A stretch of 64,000 nt of DNA from Sipunculus nudus (Eukaryota; Annelida; Sipuncula; Golfingiida; Sipunculidae): contig CM049306.1 in assembly GCA_026874595.1 (NCBI GenBank), forward strand, positions 106,777,142 through 106,841,141, in the 5' to 3' direction. The translations under genes were made by a program, and so were the position numbers. Shown here piece by piece: positions 13,086 to 26,413 of this stretch (its first letter is position 1; each line of letters starts with the position of its first letter). Under the pieces are notes generated by a model, which did not search any database, had not been told where the DNA came from, and saw only the letters and a list, made by a program, of their open reading frames with translations.

Positions 13086-13509
13086 CTTGTGTCAGTCCGT
13101 GATTTCCACGAATGGCCAAATGCTTTTTTTTCTTATAAAGTGAAACCTCAAAATTACGAACACCGACGAGACTTTGATAAAGTGGTCACATTTTCCAGGT
13201 AGTCGTCTAAGCGATATCTGATATAAAGAAAAATAAACGATTGGGAACATGAAAAAGTTATCGTCATTTTGAGGTGGTCCATGAGCTGGGGTAGTTTGAG
13301 GCGATGTTCTATACTGTATATGAAATACGTCATACATTTTCATGACGTTGCCTTTTCCGTATCTTGTCTATATGGACATTTTTTAAAATATAAATGGAGG
13401 TCGCACGGTCCTAACTGCCTTCTTCTCATTTTTATCCACGCAATAAATATAGCTTCATACTTAACATGACATGTGTTTTATTTTTAAAGATTGTTTATAT
13501 CCTAATGCT
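13086..13509. other. Intergenic, nothing recognised
   Basis: Overlapping short open frames on both strands (13,092-13,469) show no domain. No repeat copy was noticed elsewhere in the window. Confidence 0.4.
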
Positions 13510-13716
13510 GGGGCTGATCCAGGATTTAGGAAAAGGAGGGACCCAACCCAGGAGGACTAATGACAAAACCTAAAAAATGTTCCCCAGGTCCGTAAAGTGT
13601 TGGGGGGGGGGGGGGGGGGTCCAGTCCGCAAAAATAGGCCGGAAACGCTTAAAAAAGGTTGCGACGGCTGAAAAAGGAGTGTCCGGACCCCTGGACCTTC
13701 CCCCTTGATCCGCTTC
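13510..13716 (+). mobile_element. MITE with GGATCC-containing inverted ends, copy 1
   Basis: Left end GGGGCTGATCCAGGATTT and right end TTGATCCGCTTC are inverted relatives. The interior ('aggactaatgacaaa', GGTCC motifs and a run of about 18 G) matches the reverse complement of 40,484-40,683. No coding capacity. Confidence 0.65.
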
Positions 13717-14961
13717 TTCTGTAATGATGTCTGACTAATTATGAATTTATTTTCTTATTTTTTTCTTTATAAATTGCATAAGAGCCGGTTGACATACAGG
13801 GTTTCAAATATATAGGTTTTCCCGTTGAATCAAATTTCATATGTATTTCCTGTATAAATCCCTCACTCTTTTCAGAGACAGGACACAGGACCAGATAGTG
13901 AGAACAAAATCGCATTGGGACTGCTTTTATGACAAGGAGACAAATTATGAGCATTTGTATAGGTCGCGGCCTAGTCTTATTTACACTAAATTGGGGGCTT
14001 CAGTAGCTTACTACTAGTATCACGAAATAACAACCGAATTAGCCAGATCGATAACATGCTGGCAGACAGTTGCCATCCCTGGACAACGAGGAGTCCGGGA
14101 CGCAGTGAATGAACCGGTTACGGCAGAAAATGCCCGCGTCTGTCCTAAAATCCAACCCGAATCGTGGATCCTAATCACGGATGTTACCTCACGATGCTAG
14201 GAGGTCAGCGGCAGGGAGAAACGTTATTAAGCAAAGCCGCAAGATTAGCTACCATCTGACGAATAACAACATAAAAAGCGGAGATATCTGACATTACGAC
14301 CAAATTATAAGGATTTTACTACTTGCTCTCCCTGGAAGACATTTTAAAAAATAAACATAGGATCAAATAAATCCCAGAATTATATCTTTTATACTGTGAT
14401 TCAGCGCAATGTATCACGATCGAGTCATGTTAATGTGTACAGCGGATGTTATTACGTAAATGGTGACGGTTAAAGCGGTGGTCCGATATGTTTTGACAAA
14501 TAGGTTGAAGAAAGTTAACATATATAGTTCAAATTATATAAAGTTATATATTACATTATAAATGGACTTATAAAGTAAATGTGCTGAACGATTAAGTTGT
14601 CTATGTTGGAGTTTCTTTCTTTCTCATGGTTAAATTACGTGACAAACATGATTTTAATAATTGGTGAAGCGGAATCACGTGTGTTGTTTCTATAAACGGA
14701 GGTATACCATGTAAATAGAGGAAAGGGAACTTTAATAGAAGCGCTGAGTAAATTTTAGCCGTGAGTGCACCAGCACCCAGGAGGCGTCATTTTCATCTGA
14801 TTTTCGGTTGATGTTGTACTTAGATAACCTCTGGTATTGAGGGTGAGTCACCTTTCTCGTTGCTCGAACCTTCATGGATAAACCTAGCTGTTTTGGTGAG
14901 GACTACCTGTTGTTGTTACATAATGCTGCGAATAAGCTTCACTAACACACCAAGGAGCAGA
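13717..14961. other. Intergenic, nothing recognised
   Basis: No gene or repeat identified. The segment around 14,040-14,240 is somewhat more GC-rich, but no splice-bounded frame stands out. Confidence 0.4.
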
Positions 14962-15371
14962 ACCGGTCTGGTCCACAAGTTTGGTCTGGACCGGACCGGA
15001 CCGCTAACACAAAATAGTTATACCGGAGCGCTTATCCCTGGACCGGATTTTGTTTCAATCTATAATCTTGTCCTGAACAAGGTGTAATTAACTCTCAAAG
15101 AAAGAGTCCTTATCTACGTTAAATGTATTTAAAAAATCGACAATTGCAAGAGTATAGACCTAATCAAATGCGGGTTTCTGTGTATGTGATATTCGGTTTT
15201 GTTAAATACTTGCACAATAAAATAATTATGTAGAATATAAGCAGTATAAAAAACTACAATTTTTATTCAATTTTTATAATATGTTAATAAATGGACCGGA
15301 TCGCTTGGATCGGTCCACCCACTCGACCGGACCGCAAACAACTGGACTGAACCAGGACCGGTCCACCAGGG
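14962..15371. mobile_element. Possible MITE with ACCGGTC-rich inverted ends
   Basis: The left end has AACCGGTCTGGTCCA followed by tandem GGACCGGACC motifs. The right end has GGACCGGTCCACCAGG preceded by similar GGACCG motifs. The ends are imperfect inverted repeats around an AT-rich centre with no coding capacity. Only one copy is present in the window, so it remains tentative. Confidence 0.4.
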
Positions 15372-16849
15372 GATGGTCTCTATACCAAGGAAATCTTTTG
15401 TTGGAACAGTGATCTTACATATTGGTCCTTGTAGTGGTCAGTATTAGATTAGTGTAAATTCAATGACCGTGATTTTTTTCATTGGAAGGTGAAAATGCTA
15501 ATAATTAAAAAAAAATAAAAATATAACTTTGGTTAAAAATGGCAGTGGTTATTTCGCTGCTATTCGTTTATTTTGAATCTGCGTTCAAGGGAATTACTAG
15601 GAATGTCATACACGGTGGCCACATCTTTACCGAACCAACCTCTGCCTCATGCTGTGTTTGATTTCTCCTGGATTCTGAAGATCCTGGAGGCTTAGAAGTA
15701 CTTCAATCAACATATCTAAATTAATTTTTTTATCGTCACCTAGAAGTTGAATTGATTTTCTGCTTCATTATAGTCGTAAATTTTATACGTCAGGATATGA
15801 AAGGTATCATTTACGGTGAAGGGACTGCGTTACTAGCAAATAAGATGTGGTTGCCAGGTTCTTTTAATGTGAAAAAAATGTCATTTTTTTACTGACAGAT
15901 CATTTAGCACAAGCAAAAGTAAAACGAACACTGTAGTTTCAACATTTAGCAAATTTATCCAACAATTCACTTGTTATCCTACAATTAATTTGGTTTGTTT
16001 TCGTCCATCACTACAAATTATATAGTGAAAAACATGACAGTATGTAGGAACTTATCGTTGCACTATCTTCATTGAACATTTACTGGTCATTTATTTTAAA
16101 ATACACCGTAAAACTTGATATAAAAATTGTAAAATATGCCTTAAAGATAAACTTTGGTTGCTTCCTCCTAGGACTGCAGCGAGATTTGGAGTTAAAATTA
16201 AAACCAGTGATCGATCATTTTTTACAAGGTCAAGACAGAACCCAAGGTCAACCTGAGCTAGAGGCCCACCGAAAACTGACACCACCCTCATCCATCAATC
16301 TCTATTGAAAAATACATTTGCAGGGCTTCCATAAGCTTTACACGAGATTTTAACATCGTTATTAGAACATTGTATTGAGCCCGCAGTGCCATGTTCTATT
16401 TCAGATCAATTGCTCTTTTTCGTGTCGTCCGCTCGGGGTTCATTTTCCCGCCTTTTTACCGTACGTTTAGCAAGGTGCCGATGGAGATTATTTAGCTAAA
16501 AGCGTATTTTCCCGGTCATGTAACGTTCTAGGGGTAATAAATGTCAAGGAATGATTCTGCATTTTTGTATTTGTTAAATACTAGATTTCACAATGGATTA
16601 CAGTATTTCTTCAGAAAGACGACATGTTTATCCCATCAAACGAAGTGTTCATGTTTTCTACGAAGCAAAACAGCAGATCATACGACAGGTTAACAAATGG
16701 AATATAATAAAGGCTACAAAACAGGAATTTCGTAATGGGACTTTCATTTTAAGGGTTAGTTATTTCCGCCAAATGAAGAGTTTTCCTTCTACATTATGGT
16801 GTGCTATTTTGAAATAAATTGCAGATTTCTTGCAAATATATATCTTGTA
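15372..16849. other. Intergenic, nothing recognised
   Basis: AT-rich. Overlapping frames at 16,072-16,308 are open on both strands and show no domain. No exon can be supported. Confidence 0.4.
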
Positions 16850-19135
16850 TGTCCTAGAAAACGATGTGCTGCTATGAATTTTTTGGCTTGCCGGAAATGT
16901 TCGATTTCGGCCAGCATGTTGGTTGGCTGCGTCAGTCTGTCTGTCAGTTTGTCCTTGTCCACTCTACAGGATACAGTTTTGCAGCGATCGCTTTCAAATT
17001 AACATAGTTGATAGAAAACTAAGAAGCCTATTATGTTTGGTCAATATCGTTAAAAGGTCAAGGTAATCGAAAAACGTCGAAATTTTATTTTTCTCGTAAC
17101 TTAGTAAAATACTGGCTTATTTACATAAACTACAGCTCATTTTATTTCTCTATTCTCTCCCCATAAGATGTTCTGGTCATAAGACGTGTCAGTTTGGCGG
17201 TATGTCCATGTGTTTGTCAGTTGTCGTCAAATTCGCCTTCCTGCTTGTTTTTTCCTCTGACATATGGCATTCCACAGGCCGGAATTTTTAGGATTCCCTC
17301 TGAATATTATATTGTTCGTAGAACTAATAAAGATCTAGAGCTTTAGTGTCTTTAAATGTAAATAGGTCAGAGGTCAAGGCCATAAAAAATCACAAAATTT
17401 GCTTTTTCCTCATATCTTCGTCAACATTAATCGTACCGCATAAACTGTAGCTCATTTTACCCGCCATTCCATGGCCTTTCTTTTGAAATGTAGCTGTCTC
17501 AGTTTGCTGTTACCATGATAACGCTTTTTTTGCGGAAATTCATGATATTCCAAAATATTGGGTGTCCATTTTTCTAACATTTAACTTTTTCTAACTTCTA
17601 ACTTTTAAAGCTAGAGAGGCCTAGTTTTTGACTTCAATCAGCATTGGGTCTGTTTAACTCGACGTTATACCAAATCTCATATTAAGAGATTTCACTTTTT
17701 TTCGCACTATATACCACAATTTCCGAGCAATCGCTCATAATATTCCACAGCTGATAGACAAACAAAACTCCTATAAGCCTCCATGGCTCCACGCGCTGTA
17801 TTTATGTTGACTCCTGTGATCGCGCCCGATTTACTGTTTTAACACTCGTTTTCAAGAGTAAGCATACGGTTTTAAGGTAATATTTTGGCATGTACCAATT
17901 TATTTTAAAGGGAAGAAGGTATGTTTCGTATTATTTCAACATGCTTTATAGGTGATTGGGCCCCTGTATGCAATACTTCTTAAAGGCTTACAATTAAAAA
18001 AAAAACAGGAAATATGTTCTGTCTGTCTGTCCGTTCGTCCTCGCCTTTTCAATATCATCAAATTATTTAAAAGTGTTATTTTTTTCTGCTACCCCGGAAC
18101 ACTGCTCATTTAAATTACTGTTTTCACTTGTTCCCCTGTCTATCTGTCACTTTGTCTGGCTTCTATATCTCAAGCGCTTGAACTATGGTCGTCTAGTCTG
18201 CCGTCTGTCTTTCCCCACTCTACAAGGCACAGTTTTGCAGCAATCGCTTTCAGACTGACAAAGTTGATAAAAAATCAAAAGTCGCATAAGCCTGTCGTGT
18301 TTGGTCAATATAGGTTAAAGATCAAAGTCAGGGAATCGAAAAACATTGACATATTTTTTTCATCATAACATTATGAAAAACTGGCCTATTTACATAGTTC
18401 GCCTCACTGCTTGTTCTTTCATCTGGCATGTGGCATTCCACAGGCTACAATCTTATAGAAATCCCTCTGAATCTTATACTGTGAATGGAACCACTAATGT
18501 TCTAAAATTATGATGTTTTCTTGTGTCATTAGGTCAAAGGTCAAGGTAATAAAAAAACAAAAATAATTTTTTCTTCATATCTTGGTCAACATTTATCGTA
18601 GCCGCATAAACTGTGGCTCAATTTACTCGCCAGTTCATGGCCTTTTTTCTGATGTGTAGCTGTCTCAATCTGTTGTTACCACGGGTACGCATCTGTGGGG
18701 TCAATTAATTGAATTCATGATATTCCAAAATATGGGGTCTCATTTTCTAACTTTGTCACTTTGAAAGCTACAGATGTCTAGTTGGTTTGCTTTAGGCAGC
18801 ATTAGATCAGTTTTATTCAGTTTTTAAAATACATCTCAGGAAATCTCGTATCGTTTCTCGTGAAACAGGAATATTATGAGTTTCACTGTTTTCGCTATAC
18901 ACTCCACAAATCTTAAGCAGTCGCTCTGAAAAAAAAATCGCGTTGAGAGAAAAACAAAACTACTGCAAAGTCAAGGTCACAACAATATGATTTTGCTCAT
19001 AACTTTGTCAAATATTGTCCTATCTACACAAACTTTAATTCATTATATTTGTCAACGCATTCCCTAATCTGTTTGTCTGATTAATTTCAATTTCCGGCAA
19101 GCGCTTGACTTATGGTCTTCTAGTTTATATGTGTA
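16850..19135. mobile_element. Repeat with internal 1.2-kb tandem duplication and inverted ends
   Basis: The left end ('cctagaaaacgatgtg' ... 'gcttgccggaaatg') and the right end ('caatttccggcaagcgc' ... 'tatggtcttctag') are inverted relatives. Inside, two diverged copies offset by about 1.2-1.3 kb share ordered blocks: 'cagttttgcagc', 'gtttggtcaatat', 'ggcattccacaggc', 'cgcataaactgt' and 'catggcctttcttt'. Copy one spans about 16,920-17,800 and copy two about 18,180-19,080. No transposase frame is seen. It looks like a non-autonomous DNA element, superfamily unknown. Confidence 0.45.
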
Positions 19136-20896
19136 TTTTTTTCTGGTACTAAGCGTGAAATGATTATTTTGAAATTCCTATTCCAACCTTTACAGATTTT
19201 TGTATCAGAAATAATGCTTGAAGGCGTACATTAAACTGTAATCCGCGGAGAATGGTATCTTGGGGACAAATATCGATATCAAAGTCATATCAAGATATAT
19301 ATACTGCGGCATAAAGGTGTGAAAAATTTATATATAGTCCCGGAGATCAATACAACTTAGTTAGGAATATACATGAAAAAAATTTTTTTTTAACTCTGAC
19401 CAAACAAAATTTCCTTTTTTTCTAGCCTGGCTATAGATTTGCATGTGTTTTCATGTTTCTGACCTCGCTTTTTAAAACAGACGTCGTTTTACAGAAATAC
19501 AATAGCTTTGATCTTAAAATGTGAAAAATTTGATTGGTAATAAAATAGAAACTAAGCTTTGCTGGCTTACACTCCAATAAAAGTATCAAATCGTAACGGC
19601 CAAAACGGATAAGATTTCCAAATATTAGCAGATATTCGCCGGACGTAAAAGGCTTAACCATAAAACATGGGTTATATTAGGCAAATAAAATATGAATTAA
19701 TGCTTTATTGAGGCTACGGGGTTTACCCACAAGAGCAACTGGCCATAAAATATCCATGCTATCTAGAATTAAAAAATTTTCCATGATTCAAAGTATGTTA
19801 CCGAGAAGAGACGAAACTGAATCGTTCTTATCGTTAAGACAAGCAATGAAATATTACGACCGTTCGGATAACACCAACAGACGCGGAATATTCGCGAAAT
19901 GATCCCCGTCAGACCTGTCTGAGACTGATTGAAAACGTGAACCTCCCATCAATAACTGGTCCGTTCCCCTCGATCGACAAGTTGTTTTGAATTCTAGGGC
20001 TAACAGGCAGCATTAAGTTCTGAGACGCAATACTCTAAGATTGACGTCACGATTCATACACACATGTTTATCATATCCTGGACACGAGATATTTATGGTT
20101 AAAACTTTTTTTTTGTAATTCCAACTATATGTATAACATTTTGTTATCTATTTACTGATACTCGTACTATTACTTGGCTGCTATTACTATTACTATTACT
20201 TTTACTATATAATCAAACAGTGGGATGAGCAAACCCTCACCTGGCCCTCTATGCTATCCCGCCCTCATCCCCTCTTGGTGAAACTTTTAACTTGTTAGTG
20301 TATTTACATTTTAACAAAAATTTTAATTAAAAATGAAACTAAATAAATTGAAATCTTTTATTATTACGGAACTTTCTCTAGCATTCTATGCGAACGTTTA
20401 ACTTATGTTCAGCGGTATTTATTTCCAACGAGTTTATGATCAGTAGAACATAAAACCAGTTCTAGTATATTCATATTCACCAAAGTTTGAAACAGTATCT
20501 TTTGTAATTTTTATATTTTTTTAATTATACGTTTCATATAATGTTCAGTAGATAGCTAGATAAGCAGTTTCGTGCAGAGCACAGTTTTAAAAGATTAAGG
20601 TTTGAATAATCCCCAAACAGAAATATATTTAATAATGCTTGGTACAATTAAGCACAATTAAATATAAGCAGTTCTTGTTTTAAACAAGATAAACCCAGAT
20701 AAACATGTTCGAGCAGTACCCTCGGCATGGACGGGAATCAGTCAGGTTTATGACGGAGAGTGACTCTACAAGCTGAACACAGGGCTGTTAACAAATAAAA
20801 AAAGGAAAAGACTTGTATCTTGAATAACTCAAAATATTTTTTTCCCCAATATCCTACCAGTTCATGCATCTCCCAAAATTGAGGATATATCTTGTG

Positions 20897-20898
<2 letters not shown>
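19136..20898. other. Intergenic, nothing recognised
   Basis: AT-rich with a short trinucleotide-like run near 20,165-20,210. Open frames at 19,431-19,661 and 19,708-19,902 show no domain. Confidence 0.4.

Positions 20899-20948
<50 letters not shown>
20899..20948. repeat. (AT)n microsatellite
   Basis: Uninterrupted alternating A/T tract of about 50 bp. Confidence 0.95.
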
Positions 20949-20950
<2 letters not shown>

Positions 20951-21236
20951 CAATCAAACAACAATCAAATTCAGCGTGTACTACTCAGCAAACACAGAAG
21001 TCGCTAAGTTCATATCTGCAAGCAATTTATTATATCTTTTTACACAAGTCTTTTAATATATTTGAGAATTTATTACACCTGGTAAAAATTTGATTATCAA
21101 ACACACACAGCCAGATTATTTCAAAGCCTTGGAACTTAGACTGCATGCAATAATGATGAGTACAAACAGGGCCTTATTCACAATGTGTGTTGCCAGCACT
21201 AATTAACTTATCAGAGGTTATGACAAGCAGAACATC

Positions 21237-22637
21237 AATTTAATTGTTTATAGGTTAGTTTGTGTCACAGTGGTCACATTAAAATAGTTAATTAGGTTCA
21301 TTGTTCATAGGTTAGTGTGTGTCACATTGATCACATCAAAAGAGTTAATTAGGTTCATTGTTTATAGGTTAGTTTTTGTCACAGTGGTCACATCAAAAGA
21401 GTTAATTAGGTTCACTGTTTATAGATTAGTTTGTGTCACAGTGGTCACATCAAAAGAAATAATGAGGTTAATTGTTTATAGGTTAGTTTGTGTCACAGTG
21501 GTCACATCAATAGTTTTAATTAGGTTCTTTGTTTATAGGTTAGTTTGTGTCATGGTGGTCACATCAAAAGAGTTAATTAGGTTCATTGTTTATACTTTAG
21601 TTTGTGTCACAGTGGTCGCATCAAAAGAGTTAATTAAGTTCTTTGTTTATAGGTTAGTTTGTGTCACAGTGGTCACATCAATAGTTTTAATTAGGTTCTT
21701 TGTTTATAGGTTAGTTTGTGTCACGGTGGTCACATCAAAAGAGTTAATTAGGTTCATTGTTTTTACTTTAGTTTGTGTCACAGTGATCGCATCAAAAGAG
21801 TTAATTAGGTTCATTGTTTATAGGTAAGTTTTTGTCACAGTGGTCGCATCAAAAGAGTTAATTAGGTTCATTGTTTATAGGTTAGTTTGTGTCACAGTGG
21901 TCGCATCAAAAGAGTTAATTAGGTTCATTGTTTATAGGTTAGTTTGTGTCATGGTGATCACATCAAAAGAGTTAATTAGGTTCATTGATTATGGGTTTGT
22001 TTGTGTCACAGTGGTCACATCGAAAGTGTTATTAGGTTCATTAATTATAGGTTAGTTTGTGTCAAGGTGGTCACATGAACAAAGTTAATTAGGTTCATTG
22101 TTGATAGGTTAGTTTGTGTCACAGTGGTCACATCAAAAGGGTAAATTAGGTTCATTGTTTAAAGGTTAGTTTGCGTCATGGAGTCCACACCCAAAGGGTT
22201 ACTTAGGATCATCGATTATAGATTAATTTGTGTCGCAGTGGTCACATCAAAAAGGTAAGTTAGGTTCATTGTTTAAGGGTTAGTTTGTGTCACAGTGGTC
22301 ACATCAAATGAGTTAATTAGTTTCATTGATTATGGGTTCGTTTGTGTCACAATAGTCACATCAAAAGAGTAAATTAGGTTCATTGATTATAGGTTGGTTT
22401 TTTGTTACAGTGGTCACATCAAAAGAGTAAATCAGGTTTATTGTTTATAGGTTAGTTTATAGGTTAGTCACAGTGGTCATATTAAAAGAGTTAATCAGGT
22501 TCATTGTTTATAGGTTAGTTTGTGTCACAGTGGTCACATCAATAGGGTTAATTAGGTTCTTTGTTTATAGGTTAGTTTGTGTCATGGTGGTCACATCAAA
22601 AGAGTTAATTAGGTTCATTGATTATAGATTGATTGAT
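21237..22637 (+). repeat. 57-bp-period minisatellite, left half
   Basis: About 24 imperfect copies of a 57-bp unit containing 'ggttagtttgtgtcacagtg' and 'gtcacatcaaaagagttaat'. The core TGTGTCACAGTGGTCACA is an imperfect palindrome. Because 57 is a multiple of three, a 19-residue frame repeats without stops (for example 21,315-21,827). This is a by-product, not a gene. The array is cut at its right end by the LINE and continues at 34,262 on the far side of the nested insertions. Confidence 0.95.
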
Positions 22638-22844
22638 TTCTTTATTTCCTCCGTGTAACGAAGAGTACAATCAAAATGTATATGAACAATATAATAATAC
22701 AAATTGTGCAAATGATCACAAGTAGTAATGTGAATTATACAGTTTACGTTTTAAGTAGCAAATAAAGATTAGTAATAAAGTTGTCCCTGATATTCTCAAT
22801 CTTTTATATAATATTAGACTACACTTCCGACGGCCATTGTTCTT

Positions 22845-25800
22845 CTATTGTAGTTTTAACACATTTGAAGAAAATGCTGATCTATACAAAAACATAGCTT
22901 GTTCTTGATATGTTAAACAAGATACCGGTGCTCCAAAAATAACAGCTATAAACTGGTCATCATGTAACATGTTCATATAGACACTGAACTCTACTGAGAA
23001 TTTATCATTAATGAAATCCCAAAGTTGTTCTCGTTCTGTTAAAGTCTTATCACACGAAACTGTCACATGACGTATTGCATTAATGAACATTTTGCCACAA
23101 AAATGACACATGAACTCCCGGTCAAGTGTTTCTAACACTCCATAATTTGCAAGTAATTGCACCGTAAAAGAAAATAACCCCAATGAGGATGGTTTGTCTC
23201 TTGCTACTGTCCAAAGTATACAGGGATTTAACATATCTACTTGAACACTTCTTATCATTTTAAACACATCAAGATTATAGGTTCTACTTTCAATGGAAGA
23301 CTTTTCATAATTAATTATAGCATTCGTGACAGTTCTTTTCCACATACATCTTGGTATGACTGAATTATGTACAACAAACTGAATTAGATGTTCTTGTAGC
23401 CCTAATTTACCAATGAGATTTATTACATCAGCTACAAATCCATACTTAATATTTCTAATGAAGTAACTTTTTACTCGCACGAGCAGAATTCGTAAGGGTA
23501 AAGAACCTGGGATGTTTTCACAAAGTCTACCAAAAAACATAAGTTTGCGTTGATTTATGAATAAAGTAATTGACGGCATTCCGACTAATGACTGCACTAT
23601 GTCTGATCTTGTTCGGATGTGTAAAGACTGTGCTATTTTTAAACAAGATCTGTGCATTCTCTCTAACATATTTTGTTCTTTGACTGTTAGGGTGCACCAG
23701 AGCTCAGAACCGTATAAACTTCTCGGTAAAACCATTAATTTATAAAGCCACACTATTGTCAATGGATTTAAGCCACACGGCCGTACCCCTGCTCCAGCAA
23801 GGGACAGCAGGGAACCTTTGCCTTTCCTGCATACTTCTTCAGTATTTTAAATTGATGATAAAGACGACTGCCACCAGATACCAAGATGCTTATGGTTACT
23901 GACCACAGGTACAGGTTTACCACCTAGTGTCCATTTTACATCCCACTTTCGAGATTTAATATCTTTTTCAGATTCACCGAAGACCATAACAACGGACTTA
24001 TCCGGGTTAAAGGTAAACCGCCATTTTTGAGAATATTCATAGCATATATTTATCATCTGTTGCAGTCCTGTTGGTGAAACTGAGAGCAGGGTTATGTCAT
24101 CTGCTTGTGTGGGACTACCAACATATATGTTTTTAATTCTGGCTCCTAAGTTCTGTGATAATAGCTCATCTAAAAGAGCATTTAAATATAAAAGGTACAA
24201 CCAGGGGGATAGTACTCCTCCCTGTCTTACTGACTGCTTTATCGGAAACAATGGGCTGATTTCTCCGTCATAAAGTACTGCAGCCTTTGTGTTTGTATAA
24301 GCGTTTATGATAGTTCTCCAAAGTGGGCCGTTAATTCCAATTTCATAGAATTTTACAAATAAACCAGAATGCCAGACTCTATCATAAGCTTTGCTGCTGT
24401 CCATATAGCAGGCAAATGCTTTGGACTGTCTCTCCAAGTTATGGCACACACATTCTAATTTATAAAAGGATGCATTCAAAGCTCCAGTGCCTCTCTGGTA
24501 AGCACATTGCATAGGATTAGGGAAGCGTATTCTATAAAATTTCATAAATTTTTCAATTCTTCCTAATATAATTTTTTCAAGTAATTTGTAGATACTCGGT
24601 AGTAAACATATACCTCTGTAATTATTTGGACATTTTTTACTTTTTGAAGGATTTTTCAAGATTGTTACAATCAGGCCTTTTTTCATAGCAACAGGTAAAA
24701 CTTCTTTTTTAAATATTATTTTGAACAGATGCGATATATGTTCAGATAACACTGAACCTCCTAGTTTAATGTGTTCATTGTAAATCTTGTCTGCACCTGC
24801 CGCCTTGCCGTTTTTTAATGACCTAATACATATTTTACTTCTATTTCCCTCAAGGTATCATCTAATATACAATTTTCGTTTGTACACGACTCTTTAATAT
24901 ATTGTTTTAATTTGATGTCTATTTCAGATTTAAAATTTGCATCAAATTCTGGTATGTCTAGAGGACTATATAACTTTGTGAAATAAGATGCCCATCCTTT
25001 ACATATTTCTGTTCTGGTTTTGGCTTCAAATCCTTCAAAATTAATAGAGGAGAGAACATTTGGCCTCTTTCTCCGTTTCAGTCTAAGACGACTCCAAAAT
25101 TTATTCAAGTCAATTTCGGAATTTGCATCAACCTCTTCAAAAAACTCTCTTTCCTTTTTTCTCTGGTATGCCCTCATTTCCCTTCTAAACTTTCTTTTCG
25201 ATTGCTTATATTCTTTATACGATTCGGCATTTCCTGTAGGACGTCCCTCATGTACCCATTCTGTCCGCATAGCTTTCATGTGTTTGTGTAATGGTTTTAA
25301 TAAATTGCACCATTCAGGTTTTAAATAAGTTCTGTATTTTTTATGAGGTAACTGTTCCGTTGCAGTCTGATTTATTATATCTACGAGCTCATTATAGTAC
25401 GCGTTTAAGGTTTCCACACTACAATTTTCTATTTCAGGTTGATTCAAAGTTAAAAGTTTTTGGGATAAATTTTCAGAAAAGTGCCTTTTAATTGTTGGAT
25501 TCGTTAGAACTTTCTTCCAGTTTATTTGAAGGTTCTCTATGGGAGGTTTACTGTAACATACTGACTTACTTATAGACGCTACGACCAGAAGATGATCCGA
25601 CCCGTTACGATAATCATCATCTAATATCTCACAGTACGTAACATCATGTATTCTATCTTTCGACAATACAATATGGTCAATTAACGTCCTAAGGGTACCA
25701 CTATCATATGGATAAAACGTATATCTTGGTCCCTTACACATACCATGTGCAGTTAAAGATATGAGATCATTATCTATTAAAAAATTATTAAATGCTAAAC

Positions 25801-26332
25801 TTTTACTAGATGGCTTCCCTGGAAAACTTGGCATCGTAACTTCACTATTGAAATCACCTAAAAATATAACCTCTCCATGAACAGCATACTTATTATACAG
25901 ATCATATAATGTTTCTATATTTGATTTATACTGAGATATACTGTAGTTTGAACTGGTCATGTACACTCCAAAAATATAAGTATTCTCAAGGCCATTACAA
26001 TCCAAGCAAATTCCTATTATTCTATCATCTGTTAGTTCTTTTACAGGACATATATTAATAGCTAAAGATTTCTTGTACAGTATTGCGACACCTCCCTTAC
26101 CTCTGTACGTATTACAACAATCTGTTAAGGATGAGTCACATACTCCATATACATGATAATTTGTGTGAAGTGTTGACAAAAAATCTAGATTATCCGGACG
26201 CAGCCAGTGTTCACTAACTACACAGATATCTATTGCTTTTTCATCAAGAATTCTACACAAATACGTTGAGCCGTACATGGCTCCACGTATGTTGTAACAC
26301 GCTATTGTAACATTTTTAAGGTCTTCAAGCAT
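22845..26332 (-). pseudogene. LINE ORF2: endonuclease and reverse transcriptase, disrupted
   Basis: The ATG at 26,332 opens an apurinic endonuclease domain with the expected signatures: YNIRG near the start, SEHWL, GGVAILYKK, FLGDFNS, LIDHIVLS and GSDHLLV. A Lys/Arg-rich linker follows. The RT domain shows YRGICLL, YMDSSKAYDRVWH, VRQGGVLSPW and an ADD catalytic box written QADDITLLS. The C-terminal part has LYGSELW and a Cys-X2-Cys ... His ... Cys cluster near CHFCGKMF. Two breaks are visible. A frameshift lies at about 24,815-24,825 between the endonuclease linker and the RT. An in-frame TAA lies at 23,849-23,847 just after the RT core. The product would nick target DNA and copy the element's RNA by target-primed reverse transcription. 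This copy cannot make it intact. Confidence 0.9.
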
Positions 26333-26413
26333 ATAAATATCAAATTGTTTTTAAACTTGTTATATATTAATACAATATATAATGATTACAGTGTTGAGTA
26401 CTACTTACATTCT

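Noticed and set aside
21237-22637. CRISPR-like regular repeats
   Set aside because: The units are contiguous with no unique spacers, and the DNA is eukaryotic.
21315-22658. Long open frames with a 19-residue repeat resembling a repetitive membrane protein
   Set aside because: They arise from a 57-bp minisatellite whose period is a multiple of three. There are indels between units, no start context and no splice sites.
25020-25328. Plus-strand frames opposite the LINE ORF2
   Set aside because: Antisense shadows of the LINE protein. The same applies to plus-strand frames at 26,345-27,107 and 29,583-31,242.
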